From positions 2,790,001-2,854,000 of the forward strand of contig NC_003070.9 of assembly GCF_000001735.4 (NCBI RefSeq): DNA of 64,000 nt, written 5' to 3'. This stretch comes from Arabidopsis thaliana. Its lineage: Eukaryota > Streptophyta > Magnoliopsida > Brassicales > Brassicaceae. The translations under genes and the position numbers were made by a program. Under the pieces are notes generated by a model that was not told where the DNA came from, did no database searches, and was given only the letters and a program-made list of their open reading frames with translations. Of the stretch, positions 30,511 through 42,500 are shown piece by piece (position 1 is the first letter of the stretch; every line of letters begins with the position of its first letter).

Positions 30511-31809
30511 TGCCAAGCTCACGAGTCACTCTGCCTTTTCCATTAACTATTTTGCGTAGTCAATTAACGAAGATATGTTGATCTCCACACGAATATGTAT
30601 ATCTCCCTTAAGAAAACGTTACTGGATTATTTATTTAGTGAACGATCCATCAAATGTTTTTTCAATCGAAATATTTCCATAAAAGGAGCTCGTTAACATA
30701 TTGTAGATGAATACATAGTGTATCGATTACAATATTTTGCTTAATTTGGAACATTCGTTGGTAATTACTTATAAATATAGTGATAATCAACTCATAAATG
30801 GAAGAAGAGTCACAAGCTATGTTACTTACATTTTTGTGATAATAGTTGTAATTGTGGTAAGAAAATAAATAAAGATAAAGTGTGGGAAGAAACACAATTA
30901 TTTCATTGAATTTCTCCATGATTAAAGGGAATCATTCACTGCAACTTGGACATCCTCAAGTTTAGAAGAAAAAAAGATATTACATTTTGCTTGACTCTTT
31001 AGATCCATGTCTTTTGTTTTCAACTTTTCATATATCACGCATCTCTCGTTGCCTCTGTTTAACTAATATTCTTACAACTTATAATTATACCAATATGTGA
31101 AAAGACCCATTAGTTAGATTTGTGTTCTTTGTGATATGATTTCCATGTTGATGCTTACAAGTTACAACTTTCATTCATGTTTTTCTTTATTTTGTCATCT
31201 ACGTGAAGGATGTGAATTTGAAAGGGAAAAAAAAAATGAACCAAACCAAACCAAAATGTCTACCCTCTTAAACGAAAATTGAAACGAAAAATCTGTTATT
31301 GTTGTTGTATTTTACGTATAACAATTAGTAGTGTTAGATTCTATTTATGTAAAACCGAACTTAGTGCAACCAAACCAAACTAAACCAAACAAATCTACGT
31401 ATTCTTAAAATTGAATTAACCTAAAATCGAAATAATAAACCAGGCAAATAACCCAATAGTATTGGGCCAATACCCATCACTAGGCCCTAGCCCCTGCCTG
31501 GTCTATACGACAAAAGAAAACGAAAAAAAAAAGAAGGGAACGTAAGAAGAGACAAATCAATCCAACAGCTTCAAATTAGTAAGAGAAGCAGAGAAACAAA
31601 GCATATCATCATACCATATGTCCTTGTGTCCTTGTGTTAACTAACACCAATGCTATACAGTCTATCATATTCCATCTTAAATGTGTCGGAGAAATCATTC
31701 ATCCTCTCCCACAAAGCAAACCCAAACAGACGAAATCTAATCCTTTTACCTTCTTTGTCTATATATCCCTTACTGCACACTTGATATGATATAGACACCG
31801 AGCGAGCAG
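30511..31809. other. Distal MYB60 upstream region and VAP27-2 3'UTR
   Basis: AT-rich DNA with no convincing gene. CAAACCAAAC-type short repeats occur near 31230-31390. The VAP27-2 3'UTR occupies about 31,600-31,809. Confidence 0.45.
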
Positions 31810-34412
31810 TCAAGTGCGCAGAAAGTGCCCGATAACATAGGCAATGAATGCCACAACGCATACATACAGCAGAGGGAACCCATTGTGCACTTCTTTCACT
31901 ATCTTCTTCGTTCTCAGTTCCGCCTGCATCATCATCAAAATACAAGCTTCGTTATTATGAAACTGTTTTGATTGTAGGAGAAAGAAACAGCTATGTTTTC
32001 TCACTAGCATTCTCACCAGCTCATGTTGCAAGCTTTGTCTATGTTGGGAGCTTATAGATCGCTCCTCCATTAGCTTCGAAATGGTTGAATCAGCCTGCAC
32101 CAGATTTAAACTCTTTAGCACAGTTACATATAGCACGGAAGTTATGGATTTTAAAATTTGATAAGCAGACCTGTTTTAACTTGGATTCAAGAGCATCCAC
32201 TTTCAGCTTCATCTCCTCAATGTCTTTAACCAACTTAAGTTCATCCAATCCTCTGACATTCTGGCCATCTGTTTTCTGCAGCTGGACAACATCTCTCTCC
32301 TTAGATATCTTTGGTTCACTGTCAACAGCTATTCCATTAGTAAACCCTTGATCCCTAGGTAGATCCATGGCCTTCTTCATGGGAGCGTCCAAATTAGTTG
32401 TTGCCTTAATCGCCCTTCCATCATCCGCATCCTTATGAGACCTAATTGGATCGAATCCAGTTTCTTTTGCCATCCTCGATGAATCGTAGCTATCTTTAGT
32501 TGCCTTCAAGTCATTAGCAGTATATCGATCTTCCACAAAATCCACTGTGGCCATTTTTGGTGTCTTTAACTCCTTTGCATTGTCGGCTGCCTTTAACTCA
32601 TCATGTCCAACCATCCTAGGCTCTTTTACAATCTCACCCTCCTAGAAAAATAAATTTTGAGAATAAACAAATAACTACAAGAAAATCCCTATTGCACCCA
32701 ATAACTGTGATTATAAGCTAAGCTAAAATGAACTTGCTGGAACATAACTACACTCACTGCTTGGCAAATTACTCTTCATCTTACTAACAAATCATAAAAG
32801 TTGTTGCGAAAAGGGGTAAATACTCTTCTTACATATTGTGGCGGAGCTAGGGTCTCTGACTGGCTATATAAACGATCCTTGAGGATGGAATCTTCAAATA
32901 CTGCTCCCTGCTTCGGTGTATTGATTGGAGATAGTTCAGGTGAGTCAGAGGGCGGTACGAGCGTGACCCTGAGTTTGTTCTCCTCTATGTGTTTGCCTTC
33001 GGCTTTCGAAAACTGCCAAGAATAAATGAGTGTACATATATACTTGACAGACCAAATAACTGAAATTAATGATAAAGAAGGTCAACAAGTGTTGGAATGC
33101 TTACCATGCTAGCTGTGATGTCTTCATCAGTTGTTTCCGCAGATACAGCAGTACTCTGGATTAAGAATTTGTCTTTGCAAACCATATCTGGAGGTGGTTC
33201 TTTAAAAGCTTGCATAATGACTGCATAAATAACATATACAACTCAATAACCCAAAGCATTGACTGAATTTGAATTTCAAGAACCCATTCATCATCAACCA
33301 GTTTAAAATTTTGAATGCTCAAACAAACCCAAAAATGCAGGTTCCACGTAATGAGTAATAACTTGAACTTTAATAATTCCATCCGGAGCAGATACCTTCT
33401 CTCTTGAACAACTACACTAAACTCTAAAAGCCTAGGATCTTAAAACAATGTCCAAACGCTGTTTAAGTCCAAGGGACAAAGGACAGATCTATACATATAT
33501 TCCAGTTCATTTCCCGCCCCATGTAGACATCATGCAACAGTTTATCACATCGGCCTAAGAACGTCGGTGCAAGAAATTCAAGCATTGCTGGGAAGAATAT
33601 AAAAAGTAGGCATACCAGTGAATTCACAGGTTGATTTAGGTGCAACAACACCAACATTTGGACGAACACAGTACTTCTTTGGTGATGTGGTTTTAACCTG
33701 TCAAAAACCACATCTAGTTTAGGTTTGTATACAGAAAGAATACTTTTTCTCAGAAATTTTATAAGATATTCGAAATCCTGAAGCCAGAAAGAAAGAGAAA
33801 AAGTTTGAGAAGAATCTTCTTTAGACCTTAAATGCAACATAATGATGGGTAGTATTGGTTAGCTGTACCACGCAGGAAGTTTGCTTCTTCAGGTCAACTA
33901 CAAAAGATGAAACCAGTTAGTATTACAAGGATAACAATGCCAAGGCAAAGATATTCCTTTTACAACTTCCATATTTTATTATAGATCCTCAGAATCGATA
34001 TGAGAGGTAAGAAACCACATCACAGAATGTCAGCACATACAAATCCAGTAGCAGGAAAGAGTTAGAAGATTCCTCCAAACAACAGCCACATTAACATCAC
34101 ATCAATTCATCTTACAGGAGAATAGACCCACAAACAATAGCACCACTATGATAGAATTCTAACGAAATAGTGAGAATTCAGAAAACTCGGTATTCATAAC
34201 TGGAACATGTTGGCCACTTTGCTTAAGGAATAACACACCCTCGCTATGAAATCCACATTTTACAAAAAAATAAGAAACTATTAACGGGACCACAGTGTCT
34301 ACTCACTGGAACTTAAAAATGATCATTTTACAATTGATAAGAATCAGTCCCCTTATATCTTACCTGCAAACTGCAACGTTCGTGGTTGAATATCCAACAG
34401 CGGCATATTCAT
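31810..34412 (-). CDS. VAP27-2: VAMP-associated protein VAP27-2 (MSP domain), eight exons, 386 aa
   Basis: Tail-anchored ER protein that binds partners through its major-sperm-protein domain at ER contact sites. Exons: 34412-34364, 33897-33827, 33697-33616, 33220-33105, 33012-32833, 32641-32171, 32094-32017, 31923-31810; phases agree. The MSP domain covers about residues 1-127 (LDIQPRTLQF, SCVVQLTNTTHHYVAFKVKT, KYCVRPNVGVVAP). Residues about 170-290 are charged and probably disordered. A coiled coil follows (about 295-345, IEEMKLKVDALESKLKQ), and the C-terminus is a single membrane anchor (FPLLYVCVVAFIAYVIGHF). Two close ATGs exist (MNMP). I expect At1g08820. A decayed copy of the exon 6-7 region lies at 35923-36193. 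Confidence 0.93.
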
Positions 34413-35127
34413 GTTGCTGTGACAAAATGACTCAAGTATCAAACAGCTACCACTTGCAGCAGGATTCTCTCCACCCCTATTTCAACAAAAAAATAATAAG
34501 AGAAAGATCAGCCCAGAACCATTCAAGTATGAAACTGTCGACACTAGAGCGAAAAACAAACTCAGATCTATACTCTATTTGGGACAATCATAAACCCGCT
34601 CTCCCATTGGGAACATGACGAAATCTAACCAAACAGTCAACAATCAGAAAAGTTTCTCTGTTACACTCTTTCGAGTCCGGATTCTCGTCTTCCGTCACCA
34701 TAAACAAACCACCGCACTAACTCGTCGACGACGCGTTCTCAAATCTGACGATACGAACTCGCCCGAAGACTCAAACGTGACTATATTTTACCTTAATGCG
34801 CTCGTTTTTTCTCAGCGATCCGACCGACACAATTTTTTGGGCAACGCGCTTTCGACTAGCCGGAAAACCAAATCGTCCTAGTCCCCCAGTGTGATCTAGT
34901 TACGCCACCACAGGCCTGATAGTATTAAAACAAAAGGGCGAAATAAAACGACGACGTTTACGAGGAGCGACTCCTCGGGATCCGGTAGCCAATAGTAAAC
35001 TCAGATCACATAGATCTTCCCGAGCCCTAGCGATTTCGATTTCTAAAGCAGATTCTAAAGACAAAAATCAGGAAACTCGAGGAAGAGGAACCTAGTTTCG
35101 AAACAAAAACAAAAACCAGAGAAGAAG
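34413..35127. promoter_or_regulatory. VAP27-2 promoter/leader, divergent from the 35128 ORF
   Basis: A CG-richer stretch at about 34,660-35,030 is likely the promoter core of VAP27-2. Its leader may be interrupted by an intron. ORFs at 34295-34881 on the + strand have no recognisable features. Confidence 0.4.
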
Positions 35128-35388
35128 ATGATCAACGAGAATGATGAAATCGGAAGGAAACCTTACCGTCTCTCCGACGAAGAACTAACGGAACGGAGCT
35201 TGAGATTGAGCGACGAAGAAGCAGCGATCGAGAGAAAGAGAGAAGTGCAAAAACTAATCTTAGTGAAGGCCAAGTATGGAAATGTATTAATGTGTTCAAA
35301 CACATTAAAATTGAATTTTTTTTTAAGAAAAAGTATGGTACTGAGATTCAGAGATGGTGAATATCTGTTGTACCTAACAGCAATTTAG
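35128..35388 (+). CDS. Hypothetical small protein ORF, 86 aa
   Basis: I do not recognise it. The first 52 residues are highly charged and helix-prone, with an internal echo (RLSDEELTE and RLSDEEAAI). After about residue 50 the composition changes to hydrophobic and AT-rich coding. This suggests the ORF leaves a true exon: a GT lies at the change (GCCAA|GTATGG, about 35,274). It may be exon 1 of a broken or truncated gene. It has an A-rich leader like a plant 5'UTR. No second exon was found. Confidence 0.35.
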   Translation: MINENDEIGRKPYRLSDEELTERSLRLSDEEAAIERKREVQKLILVKAKYGNVLMCSNTLKLNFFLRKSMVLRFRDGEYLLYLTAI

Positions 35389-35922
35389 TAAACTATAATT
35401 TCTGACGACTATTTTTCGATACTTTTGTAACAATTATCGTAAAAAACAAAAAATTAAGTGAGATTACATTCGACGTTAGATGCCAGAAATAATATATATA
35501 TGTGATTGTGAATATGTACCTTTTTTTCTTTTTTCAATGAGTGTAATATGAATGCTTTGAGAGGATTACACGCGTGATTCTGATTCGGATCACCAACTTC
35601 TTTTGCTTCCCTTTTAATTTCTTTCCTATCTTTTGCTTTTCCCATTCATCTCTCTCGCTTTCCACAAAGGCGAGATTTGAATACGTAATCCTAATTATAC
35701 TCTCATAGAGATTTGGTAATTTGGCCCAAAATATCTTTCTACTTTGTAATATGTCGATGCATAGAAAACATAATCTTATTCTAACATTCACAAATCTCCT
35801 ATATTTCCATATTGAATCTCTCAGTCTGGATCGGTTTGTAATCTCTGTCCAGCTACCTCTTACGTTTCAGGTGTTTCTATGATTTATCCATTGGCTTCAT
35901 TGGCTGCCTATAACTTATATAT

Positions 35923-36193
35923 CATGTTGCAATCTTTGTGTGTGTTGTGTTGGGGAGAGCTTATAGCCGGCCGCTCCTCCATTAGCTTCCAAATGGTTGA
36001 ATCAGTCTGTATCAGATTTAAACTCAGTGATAGCACCCACGTTATGCATGATTTTTAAGATTTGATAAGCAGACTGTTTTTAACTTCAATTCAAGAGCAT
36101 CATCCACTTTCGGCTTAATATCCTATATTAATTTCTTTAACAAGCTAAAATGAACATAATGAAAATAACTACACTCACTGATTGGCAATTACT
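35923..36193 (-). pseudogene. Truncated, decayed copy of VAP27-2 (exon 7, intron, exon 6 part, upstream intron)
   Basis: Matches VAP27-2 in order: CTCCTCCATTAGCTTC, AAATGGTTGAATCAG, ATCAGATTTAAACTC, GATTTGATAAGCAGAC and TTCAAGAGCATC follow 32024-32245. The copy then jumps to intron sequence matching about 32728-32775 (GCTAAAATGAAC, ATAACTACACTCACTG, TTGGCAA). Most of exon 6 is thus deleted, and indels break the frame. The orientation is the same as the parent. It is non-coding and lies about 1.5 kb upstream of the VAP27-2 start. Confidence 0.85.
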
Positions 36194-37036
36194 AATATCT
36201 CAAAACATTAAGAAGTATTTTTTTTTTTTTTGGGTGAAAAGTCACTGTCTTTTTCTTAAAGCCAAAATTTATACGGAACGACAAAACAAAAAATATGACT
36301 AAAAACTTCTTAAGCGCAATCACTGACCATGCAGCCTATTTTAGTTTTTAAGTCTTTTATATACATTGGCTGTTATAGTCGTAAAACAATCAGGTATTTG
36401 TTATGGAGATAACAATTTGGGAACGCATAAATAGTGCCTCTGATGGTTGGAAGTGGAACAAAATCACAATATTTTTTTCTAGTGTATAAACAACATACAA
36501 ATATCATGTCACCTGCAAAGAGAATAATATGCCAAAATTTTGATATAATACGCATAACAGAGTTTATATATCAACGTTCTAGACTTATAGGTGATCATCC
36601 ATTATCTTTAACCTCTTGTAGCTAGCTAGGTTAATTAGGAGATGCATGCATCTAGATAGGCATATATAGTCTAACATTACAAATCCATCAAAGGTTCCCT
36701 TCTTCTTCTCCAAAGAAATTAGCTACATACAAATTTGACAGACTCTCATAAATATATATATATATGTTTATAGATTATATTATTAAAAATACAAATGATA
36801 TTTTCTGTATTTTGTTAAAATTAGTTCTTAAGATTTTATGAAATTTATAATTGAGCCAACGTCTTAGAAATAATTATACGACATACGTAATTTAAATTCA
36901 ATGACGATGACTTAAACTTAATGTTTTACAGTATTTATCCAATCAAATTTTACCACATCAGCAGAGAAGAGTCAAACTTAGGAAAAGTCTATCTTGGATT
37001 ATCCTGACGTGGCTTTTTTCAAGTAAGAAATAAATT
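36194..37036. other. Intergenic AT-rich region upstream of CSD1
   Basis: A T-run at about 36,220-36,230 and a TA run at about 36,751-36,764 are the only notable features. No gene is seen. Confidence 0.5.
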
Positions 37037-37176
37037 AATGCTAATCACGTACGTACCTACCCAGCTTTTGGACCTCGTGGGCTATATAGAAAACAAGTAA
37101 CCAAAGAGAGACGAAGCAAAAACATTCAGAGAGAAAATTCAGCATTTTTGATAGCTCAAGCACTTGATTCTTTCCA
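37037..37176 (+). promoter_or_regulatory. CSD1 core promoter and 5'UTR start
   Basis: TATA-like CTATATAGA lies at 37082-37090. Two adjacent GTAC cores (37049-37052 and 37053-37056) stand just upstream; GTAC is the core bound by SPL7-type copper regulators, but its role here is only suggested. Confidence 0.5.
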
Positions 37177-37685
37177 AAGGGGTTTCCTGAGGTATGTTTG
37201 CTTTCCTTTTTGGTTTTAATTTGTTTCAAATCTTAGATCGATTCTTCACTTTGGATTCTTAAATCGATTCTTGTCCTCGTCTGTGCTGATTTCGAACTTT
37301 TCCGATTCCAACTCCGCCGAATCTACGTATAGATCTTTGAGGAAATGTTTTTTTCGATTTATGATCGGCGGATCTACCGATTCCTTTGCTTGTTTTCTTT
37401 GGATGTATCACACTCTTCTGAAGATGCCTTGACCTTTTTATGTGAACTAGTAAGAGTTATTATGGCTTAGATCGTTGAATATCTGGTATATGTGTTCTTA
37501 TAATGGGATTAGGATCTATGTTTTGGTGCGTATTAAAGCTTAGTTGAGATTGATGTTTTTGGGTTTTCAAATTCTGTTTCTTGTCTGTTGAGCTAATTTA
37601 ATGTTGTGTAGAACCATTTGTTTTTTTCTGGATCTTTACTTATTTGTATATGTATTGGTTTATGTTTATGTTTTTACAGATCACA
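37177..37685 (+). promoter_or_regulatory. miR398 target site in the CSD1 5'UTR, split by the leader intron
   Basis: AAGGGGTTTCCTGAG at 37177-37191 ends exactly at a GT donor (GTATGT). The leader intron runs 37192-37679, and the next exon begins ATCACA (37680-37685). Joined, they give the known 21-nt miR398 site of CSD1. The site therefore exists only in spliced mRNA. Under copper shortage miR398 lowers CSD1 mRNA. Confidence 0.85.
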
Positions 37686-37699
37686 AAGGCCAAGTAACA

Positions 37700-39053
37700 A
37701 TGGCGAAAGGAGTTGCAGTTTTGAACAGCAGTGAGGGTGTTACGGGGACTATCTTTTTCACCCAGGAAGGCGATGGTAGTTCTTTATAAGAGTGCTTTAT
37801 AAGATCTTTGAAGCCTATCTTTTTTTTCCTTCCTCTCAAATGATTGAGTTCTTTGTTTGGGTTTTTTGCAGGTGTGACCACTGTGAGTGGAACAGTTTCT
37901 GGCCTTAAGCCTGGTCTTCATGGTTTCCATGTCCATGCTCTTGGTGACACCACTAACGGTTGCATGTCTACTGGTAACTCTTATGCATACCTCTCTGCAA
38001 ATTTTCAATGGATTAGAAACTTTTGGAGCTTATATTTATGTTTCGTATTGGGAACTTTAATTATCGCCAAAAGTAACTGAACTTGTTATTAAATTCCTAT
38101 TTTAGGTCCACATTTCAACCCCGATGGTAAAACACACGGTGCCCCTGAGGATGCTAATCGACATGCTGGTGATCTAGGAAACATCACTGTTGGAGATGAT
38201 GGTATGCCTTCTCAACATTTGTATCCCTCATCTCAAGCTTATTTAGAGCTGTTTTGCATCAAATTTCGCTACTCTCTCAAATTTGATTTTGCAGTCTTAG
38301 TTGTATAGTACAGTTGTCACCTTTGACCAGCGGTAGTGTTCATGGATTTACATAAAAGCTTTTGTTTTGCTTTTCTCAGGAACTGCCACCTTCACAATCA
38401 CTGATTGCCAGGTTTATAGCTGTGTACCTTTTTATGCTTTTTTCCTAATCCAAACCTGCTGTAGTGAACCAATCTCTTAAGATACATTTTGTGTTGGCTT
38501 AACAGATTCCTCTTACTGGACCAAACTCTATTGTTGGTAGGGCTGTTGTTGTCCATGCAGACCCTGATGACCTCGGAAAGGGTAATGACCTTTGACCATT
38601 TATTTTCTTGAGATTTTATTTACCCATATTATGCTAACAGAATTTAAAAGTTAGCCAGTCCGTTTGAGGGCATCCAATGTAGAATGCTTATGATTCAACA
38701 TCCATCCTAAGAACAGTTTATAACCTAGTGTCATTGGTGTTTTACATTTCAGGAGGCCATGAACTCAGCCTGGCTACTGGAAACGCAGGCGGCCGTGTTG
38801 CTTGCGGTAAGTAAAACAAAATTACATTTTTCTCACATCTCCTGTGAAAACCATGTATATTCTATTTAATCTTGATCATTACCATCATTGTCACCTTAGA
38901 CTCCATTGATTCTCTGGTAACTCGGGGTTCATCTTGGTTTATCTATTGACTATTATTATCTTGCATTTTGGGGGTCCAACTGAATGGTAAAATTATCAAA
39001 CTGATTGACCTTTTGTCTATGACTTCGCAGGCATCATTGGTCTCCAGGGCTAA
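37700..39053 (+). CDS. CSD1: Cytosolic Cu/Zn superoxide dismutase, seven coding exons, 152 aa
   Basis: Converts superoxide to oxygen and hydrogen peroxide in the cytosol. Exons: 37700-37775, 37872-37973, 38106-38201, 38380-38411, 38506-38581, 38753-38806, 39031-39053; a leader intron precedes the ATG. All metal ligands are visible: Cu by H45, H47, H62 and H119; Zn by H62, H70, H79 and D82. The structural disulfide pair C56-C145 and the guiding R142 are present. There is no transit peptide, so this is the cytosolic rather than the plastid form. Length and deduced sequence agree with A. thaliana CSD1 (At1g08830) as I recall it. Regulation is by miR398 through the 5'UTR site and by copper status. 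Confidence 0.97.
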
Positions 39054-39578
39054 AGCTGCTACGTTTCCAAAGAAGAGATTGATGTAATAAGGAGGTCCAA
39101 CCTTAGACCTGGGTTTGGTAGTTGTGTGTATCTTCTGGTGTGTGGCTAAAAACCTATGAGCTTAGTGTGGCTCAAAGCATTTTTAATTCAGACAGAAAAC
39201 AGAGAAAATTCCGTACTTTTATTATTTCATGAATAAAAAAGAGTTGATTTACTGTTATAAGTTCTTAAAGGTAACAAGAGTCCTGGATATGGTACTTCAA
39301 TATGCGAATGTTTTTACAAACACAAACTTCTTTGTTCGTTCAAAATCTACTGTCATAACGTTAACTGAGCTAACCTTCAAATGAAACTTCTCCATCATTA
39401 CAATATCTCCGCTTTTCTGTTACATGTCATTATGCAAGTGATTCATGCTCTCCTGATTTCTTTCTTATCAACAAATTCAGACTCGGAAAGTAAATCGATT
39501 ATACATTATCATTCCTTTTGGACAAAAATGGAGATACAAGTTAAAATTGTGATATTTGAAACGTTTCTTGATGAGTTG
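39054..39578. other. 3' flanks of CSD1 and DNA2 (convergent)
   Basis: Contains the 3'UTR of CSD1 (AATAAA-like ATGAATAAAAAAG near 39,230) and that of DNA2 on the other strand. No gene is seen. Confidence 0.5.
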
Positions 39579-42500
39579 TTATGGTTTTAAATCTCCCGGC
39601 AACAGATTCAAGATACCTGACTGCTCCTTAACCTTGTTTAGAAGAAGCATCAGAAGTGGAACTCTTGAGAGTGTTCTTTGTGATCCCACCATTATCAGCT
39701 TTTTCTGTCAAACCCAAACAAATTTCAATCAATGATCGATGGAATAAACAACATTACTCAACACCACATCAGTTGTTCTCTCAGTCTCACCTTTGCTCGT
39801 GTCAAAGCAACGTTGATCCTATGCCAATCTCCGAGCAGTGAAGAAGCAGAGCTCCTTGGTTTCTCTCGCGATCTCACAAAAGATACCAATATGCAGTCTT
39901 TATCTCTTCCCTACAAAATGTGAGCTCATCAAACGTTGGTTATCGAGCACTTGCCAAATCAAGATAGTCATGAAAAGAAGAACGGTAGGTCCTAGAGGCA
40001 AACCTGATATTTGTCAATAGTATGTATCTCCACAGGAGTTGTCGGAATGGCATGTTGAATGAGGCTGGCTTGTGAGTTATAAGGAGTAATGATTCCAATA
40101 TCTTTACTATCCACTCCATTGTTAACTAGCTCCTCTACAATCTAAGTAAAGCAGTTAGCCCACTTTTTCATAAGTTTAAATGCATCTTGCATACTTAACA
40201 GTACCTCAGCTATTATGGAAGCTTCAACTGGATTGTTGATCGCATTCTGATCCCTAGCTTCAAAAGCACGCAGCATATCTACAAAAACATATCATATAGT
40301 CTCGTGAAAACTCCAGCCCATATGGCAAAGCGCTCATGTGAAAAAAAAAGCAACTAGTAAGTAGCCAAAAACCTGTATTAACAAATACAACTGTTCTTGT
40401 TGGCTCCAGAACCTGATGGAAACAAATATAAGTTAAGATGCTAATTAGATTATTAGTGGACAACGCCTACACCGAGTCAATGTGCAACATAACAAATATT
40501 GTAAAGCAAGCGACTGGAGCCAAGCTGAAATGCTTTGTCCCTTTGTCTAATTAAATAAAGCATTGCATCAATATCTGAAAGTGGTGTTAAGATTTTCATA
40601 GGCTGTCCAGGCCAAGGCTAGTTGCATAATCAAATGCCCAGGTATCCAGAGTTTTAAGCAGAAGGAACATATTATATACACAGATCTAGGTTTACACAGA
40701 TGTGATAAAATGTTCTTAGTTGCTTAAAGATGCCTCTACTTATAAATGTTTAAGAACAACACACTGACCTTTTTAAGCCATGGCGAAGTAGAACTGGAGG
40801 TAGAAAGCACAAGTGTGGCATCAGCTACTTCAGCAGAACCGCAGCATAATCTGTCTCCATATATCAAGGCATTTGATAGTTCCATAATACCTCGACACAT
40901 TCGGTACTGCACATAGAAGATGTCTCAACAAAGCAGAAAGGCATACCTATTAACAACACGTACTAACATAGTTTCATCTTAGTAGATACGGCAACCTGGT
41001 TTTGTAACACTGAAATTGCCTGAGGATGGGCTTCTGATAACCTGCGAAACAAGCTTATTCCCATCCCATTCTCTCTAGCCTCTGTACTCTGCTTTCATCA
41101 ACACAACAATGATGCTGAAACTACAGGAAAAAAACAGAGGTATGTCAAAAAAGGTGTAAATGCTTACCTGCACCAGTGGCGGTAGTTGATAGTGGTCACC
41201 AACAAGTACAAAGGTAGATGCAAACAGCAAGGGCCCTATCGAAACCTGATCAGTCCAAGAAACCGCGCATTTATTAATATTATTCACTTCAAATTCAACT
41301 TTGTCGGCTCTAAATTTCAATTTTTGTACATAAGATAATTTTGTCAAATAGGGGCCACTGGGTAAATTTTTTGTATTACGCAAGATAAAAAATCTGTTAT
41401 CTAATTCCATAGCCATTGTAAGAACTGCATTTTGACTCAAACTATTGGGAAGAATTGAGAGATCATACAGGGAGGGCAATCTGGCCAGCTTCATCAATAA
41501 TGCATACATCAAATCGCCTATTCACAAGCAAAGGACTATTGATTCCCAAACATGTAGAGGCCACAACTTTGACCTGGTCCAACTTTTTCTTTATGTCCTC
41601 GACACTGCACATATTCATGGCTGTCACAAAGATAAGTCTCAAATACACTGAGAACACTTAGAAGCAACGATAGTAGGAAGAATATATAGCAAACCTGAAA
41701 AGCAACTTTCTCGAACTTCTTCGTGTACAGCCTCGTCTCTACCAATACGTAGAAACTCAATTCCCTACAAGTGTTTTTCAACAGTATGTCATGTGTATGA
41801 AAGTGTTCCTACATGTCTAAAAGTAGAGACTTGAAGAAATACATGTTTTTTTCTTCACTTTTTCTAAAGAACAACACATGCAGTTTATCAGTTGATTTTC
41901 CGATAAATTCTTCCTATCCTTTTAGAGCTGAATGAAAATTTAATTCAGAAAAAAAAAAGGTTGGCTACGAGATAAGGACCTGTGCTTTTAGTTTGATAAG
42001 TAGATTATCAACAGCAGAGTTTGTGTACGATGCAAGCAGAATAGATGAGCCTCTGATCAACAAAGCTTTCACAGCATGAACCATTGTGGAGGTTTTTCCT
42101 GTTCCAGGCATTCCTAATATCAAAGCATAGTCCTTTGCAGTGAGTATCTGAAAATAAAGCAAGAAAGCAAGTCTTTTATGAGCTCTGTCAAAGAACAAAG
42201 AGTGTCCTTCAGACATGCCCTAAGTATAGCACGTTCAACATGAGATTTGATGGAAAATAATCATGCAATGACCTTAAGTATAGCTTGGCGCTGATCATTA
42301 TTCAGACTCTTTTCTGACCAAATATATGATATTGCAGGATCCTGGCTCAGTATAGATCCATTGTCAAATCTAGGAGGCTACAGAGACATGGAAAAAGAAA
42401 CGAAGAGAAAACAACCATGTGAAGAAGGGTATAAGAAACAAATGCATCATCTCGTCTAGGAGAAATCTGAAAACAGATGAACAAGACAATCTACCTCGAG

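Noticed and set aside
34295-34881. + strand ORFs of 107 and 88 aa
   Set aside because: They overlap the first exon, first intron and leader of VAP27-2 on the opposite strand and show no family pattern.
41445-41661. Two + strand ORFs of 68 aa
   Set aside because: They are antisense shadows over a DNA2 helicase exon and its intron.
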